DNA of 64,000 bases from Sanguinoderma infundibulare (taxonomy: Eukaryota > Basidiomycota > Agaricomycetes > Polyporales > Polyporaceae), in assembly GCA_032821775.1 (NCBI GenBank), contig JAVLRN010000002.1, positions 434,001-498,000 on the forward strand, given 5' to 3'. The position numbers and the translations under genes are program-made. The notes below the pieces were generated by a model that made no database searches, had not been told where the DNA came from, and saw only the letters and a program-made list of their open reading frames with translations. Below are positions 1 through 11,835 of this stretch, one piece after another; position 1 is the stretch's first letter; the number at the start of each line of letters is the position of its first letter.

Positions 1-1060
1 ATTCAATGACCTCGCGCGAATGCTTCATGCATTCAAGCAACTCCGGACCCTCCGTTGCGGCGACGTCGAGCGGACGAATCCGGGAGTTCGTCTCCCGGCT
101 TTCATGACAATGGAGACCACGCGGCGTGGCTCGAACGCATTCTTACCGGTTTTGGAGAGCCTCTTGGTGAGTGGGCCTTCATTCAAGCGATACGTTACTC
201 GATGACCGCTTCAACGCCAGATCTCATTACAATTACAGATATTCAGGAATAGGCCAACACGGAGTGGGACGGCTTCTGTCCGGCCTGGCACCCACTTCGC
301 CCTTTCGTCAGTTGAGCATCCACCTCCCATACACAGACAGGCCCTACCGATCTGATCCTTCAGGTGCGCATTTCTCAGTCTGTCGCTTCAGAAGCTCCGG
401 CCAATGTTCATCTCTCTGTATCTACAACAATTCGGTGGACCCCGCTACAGGCAGACCATAAGGATTGTATTTGTCTCCGTTTAGATACCTAAATGAGGTC
501 TCCATCCTCGGCATAACCCCGGACTCGGATCACGAAAGGCAGCTCCCCGTGCTGTCGCTGCTTCACGACATGCTGGCATTCTGGAAGGCGCCTGCCCCTC
601 GCTCTCTGTCGCTCCTGATAAAGCCGGGTTCGTATTGGGAACCCGGAAGGCTTTACACGAAGCGCGACCACGTTGCTTTCCTCACAGAGGTTTGAAGAAC
701 GGTCGAGGAGGCTTGCATCAGTGGTGCGTGATATCGCGATCGGATTTGCGCCGTGAGCCGCCGCTAGACTGACTTCTGGTCGATGCTCATTACGCGATCC
801 AAGATTGCCCTTCCACTGCGCTCTCAATTTGCCTGGAAATCCCAAGTAGCGATAACACGCCGCATGGGCAACTAGAACGCGGAGCGGCCGAACGATATCC
901 TACAGCGTCGAAAGCAGGACGGCTGACGGTCGAAGTCGACAGAGCTGATGGGTGTTGGGCTAATACCAAGTTAGCCCCTCGATACGAGATCGCAAACTCA
1001 TCTCTCGATTGCAGAATACTGGAATCTGGACTGGGGGAAGATGGTCGATGATGGGGATAC
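1..1060 (+). pseudogene. F-box/LRR-like gene copy A, broken, 5' end outside window
   Basis: This is a decayed copy of the F-box family seen intact at 6963-8626 and 21580-23190. Near the left edge the reading matches the middle of those proteins (FARMLHAFKQLRTLRCGDVE, like the ARVFYAFRQLRTLD stretch). At 270-350 it matches the GRLLSGLA segment, at 480-690 the region ending TKRDHVAFLTEV, and at 800-960 the C-terminal AAERYPTASKAGRLTVEVDR. The parts lie in different frames. A TGA at about 693 replaces a glycine codon of the intact copies, and the last 5' splice site (near 934) has lost its GTGAGT. I infer a non-functional relic. Its N-terminal F-box, if present, lies outside the window. Confidence 0.7.
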
Positions 1061-1469
1061 GGTCGACAATGGTGGTACTTGGTCTTGAGCTCTCCCAGAA
1101 TAGTGAGAACCCTTATCCCCTGTCGAAGCGTTGCGACGTTGGATGGTTTATCCCCTGTACCATGTACCTTGACTTGGCATACGATCGCTCTGGGGGTGGT
1201 GTTGACTGTTGCGGGCGCGGCGGTCTCGTTGTGACGGCCTGTTATTGTTTGTGACGTCTTGTGGGATGGCTGGAGGGTGTTGGTATGAATGTTGAGTGCG
1301 GTCCGGCCATATTTGTGTGTGCGTACAGGATGTCCGTGGGTCGGTACATTCAACGTGCTCATTCACCGTATTATGGTACAAGTTCTCGAATGACGGAAGT
1401 TTGGTAAACAAGTTGGAAGACAGGAACGGAAGTAACGGGACACCGGGGGACAGCGTAATTCTACGTATC

Positions 1470-3750
1470 TTACAACTCGCAAGCTTGTTCTGGGTCAATG
1501 ATATCGCGTACATTACGACCAAAGATAGTCCCACCATAAGCTCCAGACCACAACATGTGTCCATTCGGAGAGAATGCGACATGGTAGACGAAACTGGTAT
1601 GCTCGCGGAAAGTGGCCATGCACCGTCCATCGCTGACTCTCCACAGCTTCACCATGTTGCCGTCCGACCCCGATGCAACGTACTTGCCGCACGGAGACAA
1701 GCACCCCGTCCTGACATAGGAGCTGTGTCCCACGAGCGAGAGGAGCATTGTCCCTGTACGGAGGTCCCACACCTTCAACGTTGTGTCGTTTGACGCTGAC
1801 AGGAGCAGCCGACTGTCGGATGAGAAAGCCAACCGTTCTACGTCACCCTCATGCCCCCGAAGGACACAGAGCTCATCCCCTGTCTCCACATCCAAAACAG
1901 TCACTGCTACTGACATAATGGCGTTTCCCCGAGAGGGATCTGAGGCTGCGCGGGTGGCGAGGGCGAGGAGTGTGCTCGTGGGGTCAAATGCGGCCGCCGT
2001 CGGGCGGACACCGGCGGGAACGGATGTCCTCACCTCACGGGTAGCGGTAACGTCCCAGAGACGAAACCTCGCTCTGTTAAGGCCATCACCAATCGCAAGC
2101 CATTGAAAGTCTGGGGAAATGCAGACCAATTTTGGGTAGTCGACCTGCGGTGTATGAAGGTTGTGCACTGGCAGCTCCCGAAAAGTGCGCGCGTCCCAGA
2201 ATCGAATGCCGGTGGAAAGATTACAGCACATGATCAAGGCTCCATCGCGAGACCAGGCGCATTTGTAGCCTCCTTTGAGCGTCGCAGTTCGACGTGGTGA
2301 ACTCGAAGCCTGAGTCAGGTCCCAAATGGCGACCTCACGACTGTCGTCACTTGCGGAGGCAAGGTGCCGACTGTCAGGCGAGAATGCGAGATCACGGATG
2401 GATGCGGAGTGAGCAATCCATTCGTGGATGATGGATGCGTCGTGTGGGTCCCATAGAATGATAGTGGAGTCGGTAGACCCAGTCGCTACCCAGCGACCGT
2501 CCGCAGAAATGACGAGGGCGGTGACGATGCCGTCATGACCCGGACTACCCGCTAAAGAGAAAGTCAACTTCCACAATGACTGCTTGGGCTAGTATGTGCT
2601 ACGTACACGATGGGAAGATGATTGCATCCGGTTGATGTGCGCGCAACTTCGGAATGCATCTTTCGAGAAGATCCGCCCACGAGTGATCCTTGCGAACATT
2701 CAAAGGGCGTGGTAGGGAAAAGGTCAGGTTTGACCCGGGAAGACTGAGGAGGATCTGCTCCAGCTCAAGCAACAGCGTAGGATCTGAGGATAGGGCACGG
2801 TATCCCGTCGCAATCTGGCATAGGTGTAAGTCCACTGTGACGGCGATCGAGCTCTGAGCCTGTTTGACAGGCTTTAGGATATCTATGGTGCACTGGACTT
2901 CATGGGTTGCAAATTCTTCAACCTGCCCCCACAGCGTTATAGAGCGCAGGTTAGTCCATTGCGATATCATGGGGGAAATATCTATCAAGTGAAATGTCAA
3001 TGACAATATCATTGCGATGATGGACGTAAATAGCAACACGCACCGGCATTGCTTCTGATACGGAAGCTGAGCTCTGTAACAGTAGACCGAGTCAATTCAG
3101 ATAGTAGTACGACCAAGCTCTCCGGTCCGTCAACCTTCAATTTCCGATACACGCTGCATTGAGTGCTAGCAAAGCGGCTGAAATTTGACGGCACTCACAT
3201 CTACTGTCCTCAATTTCAGCTGTCGAGGCAGACGTTCCTTCCATAGATCCAGACTTGCATCATTATCCTTCTCATCGACACTCACGAGCTTGCAAACCAA
3301 GCGGTGTATGTTCGGGAACGCTGAGAGTACTCTGCAGAAAGCGGATGGTGAGGGAAAATACGCCCCGTTGATGCTCAGCGTCCGAATATTGACTCCAAAA
3401 CGCTTGCAGCACAAGAGTGTAGAAGGGTGAAATAGCATACGTTCGCAGTAGCCGAAATGGTGAAAGGCAAACGCGGAGATCTGGGGGAGGGTGGCAAACA
3501 AAGAGGGAGTGAGGATCCGAGGAGGTATCGTTATAGAGCGCACCAAGGGCCGGAGGTCTGGTTTGCCTTTCACGATGTCGAAAAACAGCCAGAACTGGTC
3601 CCTTGTTTCCAATTCGACATCTGTGAAGAGGACGATGATGCTGCAGGGATGGAGTTGCTTGCATGTGAGGGCGAAACTGCACAACGCAGCTCTGTTGACG
3701 GTATGCTCGATGACCCGCTCGATGACTTCCCAGGGGAGTTTGAGAGACAT
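1470..3750 (-). CDS. F-box / WD40-repeat fusion protein (SCF substrate-receptor type)
   Basis: Model: complement(join(1470..2551,2607..2981,3044..3134,3199..3750)), 699 aa, with introns of 64, 62 and 55 nt. The N-terminus (MSLKLPWEVIERVIEH, then CSFALTCKQLHP) is an F-box. About 280 residues of LRR-like linker follow, then seven to eight WD40 blades (VATGSTDSTIILWD, LASASDDSREVAIWD, LLSASNDTTLKVWD, VASGSDGNMVKLWR). The F-box and WD40 parts look like separate ORFs, but the WD40 ORF has no ATG near its start. A GTACGT donor at 2606 and a pyrimidine-rich CTTTAG acceptor at 2552 join them in frame. By family knowledge such proteins bind Skp1 through the F-box and a substrate through the propeller. 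ATG 3750 is chosen because the frame further upstream has no ATG before the F-box. The last blade is imperfect (GTIFGRNV). Confidence 0.75.
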
Positions 3751-4739
3751 GACGGATGCGAGGAAGAGGCCAGGAAAGCTCGGGTGGGTTGGGACCGGTA
3801 GACGAGGGGTAGGGCGGGGAGAGCAAGGTGGGCGAGATGTGGCGGGGGGCGACGTGGGCGTATGTGGATGAGATCGATGAGAATCCGCAATGCGCATGCC
3901 GGCTGTTATTAATACGTGGAGACGGTACACGGTACAAGCGCGCGTTTGACTAGCACCGGACCACATGCGCGCAAGAACAAAATTACTTAGATCAAATCCC
4001 GATACACTGACACACCCGTGCAAGGCAATACGTCTGTGATCCGTTGCGAGGTTAGGCTTGCGATCGGAGCAGAGCGTACTCGTCTTGCAACGACGAGACC
4101 CAAAGGAGAGTTGATGCAGGCCACTCCTCCAATTCGGTACCCTGAGAGAACTTGTTGTTAGCGGATTGGACACGATCAGTCAGCAATCGAAGTCTTCACC
4201 GCGTCTGAGTGCTTGCGGGACGATTGTTGCGTGCCACAATCCACCTTCGCGTGTTCGCCCGCGCTAACATCTAAACGTATGTTGGCACCGTAGCCGTGCA
4301 AGCCGTGTACGCGTGTATCTGGTCCGCCCGGATTTAAGCTTTCCATGTAGACGAAAGGGGAGTCAAGGTGGTGCGTGGGCGTTGTGAGGAAGCGTGGAGG
4401 ACGTAAGAATATGATGTATAGTCGGGCACATTTGAGCTGAACACTCACAGGGTGCATCGAACCTATCAATGAAGCCGACGTAAACCTAATGCGCAAGCAA
4501 CGAATGCCGTTCGCACTCACGTATATGCGCGCGCTTTGGCATACGTCGCAGGGAAGATCAACGCGGAAAGGAATGCATCGACAGTTCATAAACGGGTCAC
4601 ATACACAGCGTGCCCCGGCAAAACACGGAGTGGCATCTGGTATCGAGTCCATGAAGAGGGTGACCCCTCACAGCTGAACGAGCGTAGGCGCTGCACAGTA
4701 GGTCGAAAAATATCCCAGTCCGACACATCGATAGCTCCA
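3751..4739. other. No supported gene (upstream of the F-box/WD40 gene)
   Basis: Open frames run through parts of this stretch on the minus strand, but they lack ATG starts, recognisable motifs or family resemblance. It probably holds the promoter and 5' leader of the F-box/WD40 gene. Confidence 0.4.
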
Positions 4740-5130
4740 CCAACCTCCCCATATCACTGCAACTCAAGACCAAATCTCAAGCTCCAGCTCACACAAGCAG
4801 CAAGCCCAACAACATTCCACCGAGACCCACCACCCCAACGAGGATCGTCTTCCGCGAATACAGCGCCGCGCTCAAGGACCCTCAGCCATTCCCCACCGAC
4901 GTACTCGCGGCGGTCGCTCTCAGAAAGGTCACCGAGCTGTTCGCATGGGCTGAACAGGACGTGAACGGGTTCGAGAACGTCACCGAGGGTGTGGGCGAGG
5001 GGAAGGAGAGGAAGATGCTCGTCGACGCGCGCGCGCAGAACTGCTCGGCGATGCTCTCCGCCGGGCCCGGGCACGAGGTCGGGATGCACGCGATGAGGTG
5101 CGAGGCGAAGAGCGTCGAACTGCGAGTTTG
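4740..5130 (+). other. Possible coding fragment of unknown family
   Basis: The plus strand reads about 125 codons without a stop, with strong third-position C/G bias. It includes VFREYSAALKDPQPFPTD and LRKVTELFAWAEQDVNGFEN. No ATG opens it; a possible acceptor (GATAG) lies just upstream and a TGA closes it near 5129. I do not recognise the family. The codon bias suggests an exon of an old gene rather than chance. Downstream, 5130-6080 shows no convincing continuation. Confidence 0.3.
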
Positions 5131-6084
5131 ATGGCGACGCAAAGACCGTGGCATTGCGGGGCCGTTAGCAACGGCGGCGTACGCGCTGGAGGACGAACAC
5201 TCACAGAAGTTCACGTTGATGATCCTCGATCAGATACTATCCTACACAATCGCGAGTCCTAGACATTTGTTCGCTGCCAGTCTCTCAGTTCCTTCTTTCT
5301 TGAAGTTGGCACTTACCGCGTATGGACAAGCCATCCAGGCTCCAGCCCGGAGTGTGCGGACGATGTTGCACTTAAGGCTGAACTCATGTTCGCGCCCGAA
5401 GATGCACCCCTGTCAAGCTGGCGCTGGCGGAGGCGTAGGGGTCGGGGCAAGACGCAAGGATTGCTTGTATCAGAGGCAGACGGGGACTAGGACGGGGCTG
5501 GAGGGACGCCGGGGCGGTATAGGACGCAAATGGGAGCACGACAAGGCCAGTCCTCGAATTCGAGACACTGAAATCACCATCATTAGGCGTACATATATTA
5601 GTGAATTGTCAGCGAGGCAGCGAGAGCGGAGAGAAAGTAGTTTACCTACACCATGGCTGGGGTTTCTGGACCACCAAAGTTCGCACTCCGGGAATTATGC
5701 TGCTCCGCAGGGATACGCGCTGGCGTTATGCCGCTGGACAAGAGACGACAATAGACGGGTAAAGGAATCAGTTCAAAGTATGTCGTGTAGTGAGACTGGT
5801 CACAGTCGTGGTCGAAGTCGAGGACTTGTCGAGCGCCGAGCAGCATGACATACGCCGAACCAACGAAATCCGATCATCTCGGAACTCGACTGTGCACACG
5901 ACCATCTCCGCGGCATGGCACAAACTTGGCTTCCTTCGACTTCCCTTGTATCATAGAGCGACCTCCCCTCGATGCTCGTCTACCGACCTTCCTTGTCTCT
6001 TCTCAAATGTCCCTTCCCGAACAGCTTCTCAATGACCGAGAGTACCTAGAGTACCTAAGGCGCCCAAATAATTTGATCGGCTGA

Positions 6085-6460
6085 GACAGGTGAAGCGCGA
6101 CCATTTTGTTTTCCTCGCAGAGGTCGGAAGAATGGTCGAGGCTTTGCGTAAGATCGCGACCTGCGTCTGCCTGACCCAACAGCTCATTGCATACAAGATT
6201 GGCCTGCCACTGCGCTTTCAATCTCCCTGGAGATCTCAAGTAGCGATAACACACCGCGTGGGGAACTAGAACGCGCAGCGGCCGAACGATTCCCTGCAGC
6301 GTCGAAAGCGGGACGGCTGACGGTCGAAGTCGACAGAGCTGGTGAGTGTTGGGCTAATACCTAAGTCACCCTCAACACGAGATCGCACGCCATATCTTGA
6401 TTGCAGAATACGGGAATCTGGACTGGGGAATACGGTCGACGGTGGGAATGCGGTCGAAAA
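6085..6460 (+). pseudogene. F-box/LRR-like gene copy B, 3' fragment
   Basis: Only the last exons of the family remain. A segment reading RDHFVFLAEVGRMVEAL is followed by a 35-nt intron (6148-6182, GTAAGA...CAACAG with a CTGAC branch-like site). An exon ending PAASKAGRLTVEVDRAG comes next, then a GTGAGT...TTGCAG intron near 6332-6406. It aligns base for base with copy A (about 800-1040) and is more distant from copies C and D. No F-box or start codon is seen upstream, so this is a truncated duplicate. Confidence 0.65.
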
Positions 6461-6589
6461 GGGAAATACTTAGTCGTGAGCTCTGCATTCATGCTCATAG
6501 ATTCGTGAGGATGCCCATCCAGGGCCAGTCGCAGCATTGGATAATTTGTCTGTCGTACCATGTATCTAAACCATGCCCGGCTTCTCACG

Positions 6590-6962
6590 CCGAGACCTGC
6601 ATTTCCCACCACCAGAGGATCGCCCTTCTCGGATTGAACTCGTCAAAACCGCCACCTCCAGTGCTTGCATTCATCGAAGGCTCCAGGGATGATGTGCCAA
6701 TCCGACCGCCGTCCTCAGTCGAACGCGGCGGTGACGACGACGCCGACCACATCCGATGGTGCGTTCTACATGATGGCGACATTACATTAAGATCAAGAAC
6801 GTATAATATCAGCTTCATGTGAAACGGAGAGGACGTGAATCGGTACCTGGCGAGCGAATATGTGAATATACTGCTGAGCCGACGGCCGAGTGCCTAAAGG
6901 GATCCCTAAAGGCGAGTCCAAGAGCGCGGGCGGGTTTGGCGGTGTTCGGTTGTACATAGTGT
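6590..6962. repeat. Non-coding downstream flank shared with F-box copy D
   Basis: The DNA just beyond the 3' end of F-box copy C matches, in inverted orientation, the DNA beyond copy D (23191-23545). Both contain the same run around an 'ATGAAGCTGAT' stretch and a glycine-rich open frame. This shows that the duplication covered flanking DNA as well as the gene. No independent gene is supported here. Confidence 0.6.
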
Positions 6963-8626
6963 TCATGGATTCCCGTCGTCTACCGGATCCCACCTAAAGT
7001 GACGATGATCTTCTGCGATGGAAAGTGGTTTCGTTTTGAACGGCTTGAGGGCAATTCGAAGATCAGTATCACACTCACCGGCGCGGCATCTATGGGTTTG
7101 TATGATGAGTTGTCTTGCTTTCGACACCATAGGGAATCGTGCCGCTGCTTCCCGTTCCAATTCGTCGAGCGGAGTCTCTGCGTCGAATGGAATCCTCAAA
7201 TGAACATACAGAGAAGTAGGCGGCCGGCCTTCAAGGTGATCAATATGCAGCGACAGCACTCTGCGGAAGAGGAAGTACGGGCCACGTACTGGAGATACAC
7301 GCTTCCTCGACCATTCTTCCGACATTGGCGAGGAAGAAAAGGAAGTTTCGTTTTGTGTAACTCGTTTCCTGATCTGGACTTGAGTAGAACGGGGACGGGT
7401 GCATCCACAGCGATAGAGAGCGAGGGACGGTCACGTTCCAGGATGCTAAGATAATGCCAAGCAGAGATAACAAGGCATGTTGCTCTTGGCTACCCTGGCG
7501 CGGGGTTATGTCGCTGACGACGAGCTCCTTTAGACTTCCAAAGGGCGACAAATCCAATACTTGCTGTGTCGAGCGTCCGCTTAAAGCAGGGTCTACGATA
7601 TGCGAGACAGAAGAATTATGAGTTTAGATTCACAAAGGCGCAGCAGATGTTGAATGTGAATGACAAACCTGGATATTCGACGTATAAGAGCATTGTACAG
7701 CTGAAGGTGTACCGGCGAAGAGATGGTACCAGTGCTAGGCCAGAGAGGAGCCGTCCCTCTCCATATGCACCCATTGCCAACGTCTTATCAATTCGATATA
7801 AGTCAGAGGAAGGGACGAATTCTCCAAACGAGCACACACTCACAGAGAGGGTTTCCAGGCTTGGCAGAAATACACCAGGACCCTGCGGTGTGCGGCTGGT
7901 GACGGTTGTCATGAAGGATGGGAGGAGGATACCAGGAGTGAGCCAAATGACGTGGAAGCAATCTAGGGTCCGGAGTTGCCGAAATGCGTAGAACACTCGA
8001 GCAAAATCGTTGAAGGTTTGGAACATGACACTATCCAGATGAAGCTCTGAGATGTTGGAAAAGGAAGAAAGCAGTAGCGGAAAACGAGGATGGAGAGGTA
8101 GGTGATCTGACAGCCGCCGGTTCGATATGCCCTCAACTGTTTCCTCACTTGGTCCCGCTACGTCAAGCTTCAAGCAGCGCAAGTTCGGAAGGAGACCTCC
8201 TAAAACTCCAGGAAACAGGACCTCCACACTGTTGGGAAGATATTTGGAGAATGATACGCCTTTTATTTGTTTTCGGAGAAGGGTTAGCGTGTTGACGTGC
8301 TGTGATAGATGCGGAGAGATGCGGAGAGCCTTTCTGAACAGGTGGAGGTGGGCCACATCGTCCAGAGTGACCCATCGGAAAAGATGCCACTGGGAACGGA
8401 CTCGCCATCCCCTCGCGACAAGCGAACCCGCACAAAGCGCACCTACGGCCGTGGCATCGTCGGGGCAGAAGAGGTGATCGATGATGAGCTCGATGAGCTC
8501 TTGGGGGCTGTACGGCGTGGGATGATCAACCTGCTCATGCACCCATGCGAGCGGCCGGGGAAAGGATTGGTCAAGCACGCTCAGCTGAGGAAAAAGAGAC
8601 CAAGCGAGTGGTACGAATGGAATCAT
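6963..8626 (-). CDS. F-box/LRR-like protein, copy C
   Basis: Model: complement(join(6963..7012,7079..7258,7290..7592,7669..8626)), 496 aa. An F-box-like start (SPQELIELIIDHLF ... VARGWRVRSQWHLFRWV) is followed by leucine-rich, LRR-like sequence (LLPNLRCLKLDV, FSNISELHLDSV, LPSLETLSVSV). It ends WDPVDDGNP. Introns are 76, 31 and 66 nt; the 31-nt one is unusually short (an alternative donor gives 40 nt). Family knowledge suggests an SCF adaptor; the target is unknown. Compared with copy D, about 170 bp around the original start are missing. The present ATG and first ~35 residues therefore fall in sequence that is upstream non-coding in D. The ATG lies only 32 bp past the ACT gene's stop. Confidence 0.65.
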
Positions 8627-8658
8627 CGACTCGCAGTGTAGAATACCGCAACACGGGT

Positions 8659-9203
8659 TTAGTTTCGAGTCGTTACAGCCGACTCATCGAACAGCCAACC
8701 ATCCTGCTGAAGAGCGACTACTGCTGCCACAATCTTGTCCTTCGGGACCAAACAGTAGTCCGTGTTCCTGGAGTACGATGATCAACTCATCAAGCATAGC
8801 GAGGAGTCGTGCTTCCGTCATCTCACCAGGTCGAGATCGCGAAGATGCCAATGTCCGCCCGCTTCAAAGGCTCGAGCAGACCGCTCAAAATGCCCGTCAG
8901 GTCTGTCATAAGGCAGGTCAAGCGTATAGCACACGTCCAACGCAAGTGAACTTTCTGCTTACCGAAAGGCATGGGGCCGGCGATCTTGACACATCTCCAC
9001 TCGCCTTCAGAATCGTTGTCGCCAGTACACTGGCCTACGATGGATATCTCCTCCGCGGTGCGCGTGATCGAGAGGAAGGGCTGCGGTTCCTCTGAAATCC
9101 TACGCAAGACGTCTGCTGGGAGCTCGTGTACCTTCCGGACGTAGAACAGTCCGGGAAGGACGGAGAGACGGAGGGAGGGGTGTTCGCGTGTGACGCTCAT
9201 CAT
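8659..9203 (-). CDS. ACT-domain (CASTOR-type) small protein
   Basis: Model: complement(join(8659..8767,8827..8902,8963..9203)), 141 aa, introns 60 and 59 nt. It reads as a single ACT-type regulatory domain of the small fungal CASTOR-like group. It has an N-terminal LSVLPGLFYVRKVHE strand, then PQPFLSITRTAEEISIVG, EWRCVKIAGPM, LTGILSGLLEPLKRADIGIF and NTDYCLVPKDKIVAAV. ACT domains bind amino acids or other small ligands; this family has no catalytic site. Two adjacent ATGs open it. F-box copy C starts 32 bp downstream on the same strand. A deleted second copy lies at 19610-19770. Confidence 0.8.
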
Positions 9204-9500
9204 CGTGGACGGCGTCGACGATCAACTAGTTGAATGACCGGTTGCGTGAAGAGGCGCGCAGCGAAAAGCATTGGCGCGCCGCGTCTCAGAAGGACTGGGC
9301 GCATGTCGAACCGGAGCCAGGAACATCACGCGACTTGAACTGCGCGGCAACTTGATGGCTCATGACGAACAAAATCTCCTCAACGGCACAGCTGCCCTTG
9401 GAATGTAGGCGGTCTATATCCAGGAATAATATAAAGCAGAGGACCATTCTACGTTAGTAGCATATCTTCAAACTTCCAGGAATGAAATCCGAGTCAAGAT

Positions 9501-11269
9501 TCAGTCATTTTCAAGGAGGAAATAGCGGTCCTGACTCTCGTGGAACATCTCCAGCATCCGATCGCGACCGAGCTGCTCCACCGCCCGCGCGCCGCCACAC
9601 AAGTCCGCCAGGTCGTCCGCGTCGTCATCCTCCTCCGTCCGGAACGACTCTGTCTCGTCCGAAAACACCGACGTCGCGTCACCCTCCCCGTCGCTCTCGT
9701 ACCCGCCCGAATTGTCCCTCCGCTCGACGCCGTCCCCGTGCGAGTACGTCAGGTCCTCCTGCCGGAAGTCGTGTATCACGCCCCACGACGTCTGCAGCAC
9801 GCGCGCCCCGGGAAAGTCGTACACGCGCTGGCCGTCGTCGCCCACCGCCGCCCGCGACACGACGGCGGTCGGGTGACAGATGAGCGGCCAGTCGACGCTC
9901 ATCGCCGCGCCCCAGCCCGAGCGCGGCATCGTGCTCAGGATCCGGAGCTTCTCGAACCGCGGGAGCTCGTTCCCCGGCGCGAGCTGGTACCAGCCCGCCT
10001 TGAGGATGTGTGGGGGCGGGTGGTGGCCCCACACGTCGAGGAAGCGGAGCGTGGGCGAGTGAACGGGCAACGGCGCGCGGTGCCAGGTGGGGATGACGAG
10101 GTGCTCGATGCGGGGGCAGAGCGCAGGGAGGCGCGCGAGGCCGTCGAGCTGGGAGACGTTCCACGCGAAGGAGCGGCCGTGGCGGAGGTGAAAGTAGGTG
10201 AGGCGCGCGCCGTGCGCGGCGAGGAGCGGCTCGGGGAACGCGTCGCAGCCGAGCGCGGTGAGGAGGCGGAGGTGAGGGAGAACCCAGCGCTGGGCGACGT
10301 ATTGCTGGAACGCGAGGTGGGAGGCGTGGATCTGGAGCTCTTGCAGGACGGGGAGCGTCAGCGTTGGGTGATCGAGCAGTCTGTCGGCGGAGTCTCCAGA
10401 GTCCTCCGCAAGTGCGACCGCGCCGAGTTTGAGCACAGCCAGGTGGTGGGCGGCAGATAGGAACCACTGGAGGTGCTCTAGCATGGACTCGTTCAACGTC
10501 AGCGTGAGGTCGAACGTGCGGATGCTCGAGGCGAGGCGACACCTGAGCAGTCCTCCGACGGAATCGAAATCACGATCGGCCGCTAGCAGCCAAGACGGGT
10601 TGAACATGTCCCATGAGTCGAGATCCGATGGGTCGTCCATGAACGGGAAATGAGGATGGGGATGGAACGAAAAGGATCGAAGGCTTGTGCAGCGTTGGAG
10701 GATCAAGCGCAAGTCTTCGCGCACAACGTCCGCACACGGCGCCCAGATCACGCATCCGTCCATGCGTATCCGCCGCACTAGCGGTGCCAGGTCATGCCGA
10801 GCATTGGAATTGTAGACCGCCGCGGAAGGTCCGAGTGTACGCGCCAGGGCAGGGATTTGGCCCATGCGTCTGAAGACGATATCTTCGTAGAGGACCTCGG
10901 TGGCCGGCCCGAAGAAAGTCTTGCATGTGAGCACGAGAGCTTTGCGCGTGCGGAGCGCAGCTAGCCAGGGGTTCCTGGGACCTGGTATCACAGAGGGGTC
11001 GTGCTGGTAAAGAGGAGGCACCGTTGCTTTGAAAACATGGAGTAACAGTTCGGGAGGCAACCGCAGGAATGGGGAGGGTGTTCCTAGAGGGTTTAACGAA
11101 GAGTCCGGTTCCTGTACTGGATTAGTTAATGATGAAGCTCGCCTTTATGCAACGCACAGCCTACCGGGTGTCGCTTGTCTTCGATTGGGGCCAAATAGCA
11201 TGGATGAAGCGTGCGTCGCTGAGCGCAGGACATTTCTTGGGCGATCATTGTCTCCGCCACCGATGGCAT
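9501..11269 (-). CDS. F-box protein, single main exon plus short first exon
   Basis: Model: complement(join(9501..11111,11165..11269)), 571 aa. The large exon has no ATG before its F-box (LPPELLLHVFKATVPP ... TRKALVLTCKTFFGPATEVLY). A 53-nt intron (11112-11164, with TAACTAAT branch region and ACAG acceptor) links it in frame to a 35-codon exon beginning MPSVAETMIAQ. Leucine-rich stretches follow (LTLPVLQELQIHASHL, RIEHLVIP). The C-terminus is very acidic (residues ~500-545, many D/E), perhaps a regulatory tail. It is not closely related to copies A-D. The very high GC of 9550-10460 produces long antisense open frames that I treat as shadows. Confidence 0.7.
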
Positions 11270-11835
11270 AGTCGTAGGACGTGTTGCTTCTGGCAAATCT
11301 GATTAAGCACTCGCTGGTAATGAGTGTTTGACATACGTGACCTTACTTACCGTAAGTACGGTGACTATGGACCCCGGAAAGACAATGGTATGTACTCGGA
11401 GGAGCGACGGTTTGGGAGTAAAAGGTCAGAAGGCCAGGGGCAGTGCTCGCGTGGCTTTGCGTTTCAGATCGACAAAACAGGCAACAGGCACACACGGACG
11501 AACTCGTTCGCGGAACGGCACTGCACTTCCCTCCGAAGTCTGCATTTCGCCAGAATCACCCTGAATCACCACGAAGAATCTAAGACTCACGCAATCCTAT
11601 GGTCGAGCCTCGAGATATTTGGTGCGAGGTTGTGTGTAGTAGCTGCGATGTCATCTAACTGTATTATAGGATCTCGCTCGCAGCGGCTCAGGTATCCCAT
11701 TGCAACGTCGAATTCAGTCAATCGCCATCGCAGCGGTCTCAAGACACTTCCGATCCCAATCTATATGGTATAGTGCTCTACGTGTACAACCATGGGGGTA
11801 CTGCTATGAAACGCCTGTCGACCGACTTCGAGCTC
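11270..11835. other. Intergenic, nothing recognised
   Basis: This lies between the divergent start of the F-box gene and the 3' end of the nitroreductase gene. Open frames here lack introns, motifs or codon bias typical of the neighbours. Confidence 0.5.

Noticed and set aside
1470..2576. WD40 ORF as a separate gene
   Set aside because: Its first codon would be TTG, with a stop just upstream; splicing to the F-box exons gives a complete protein.
9540..10460. 306-codon plus-strand ORF
   Set aside because: It is antisense to the F-box gene in a very GC-rich region with few stop codons. Its composition (V/R/E-rich) is that of a shadow frame.
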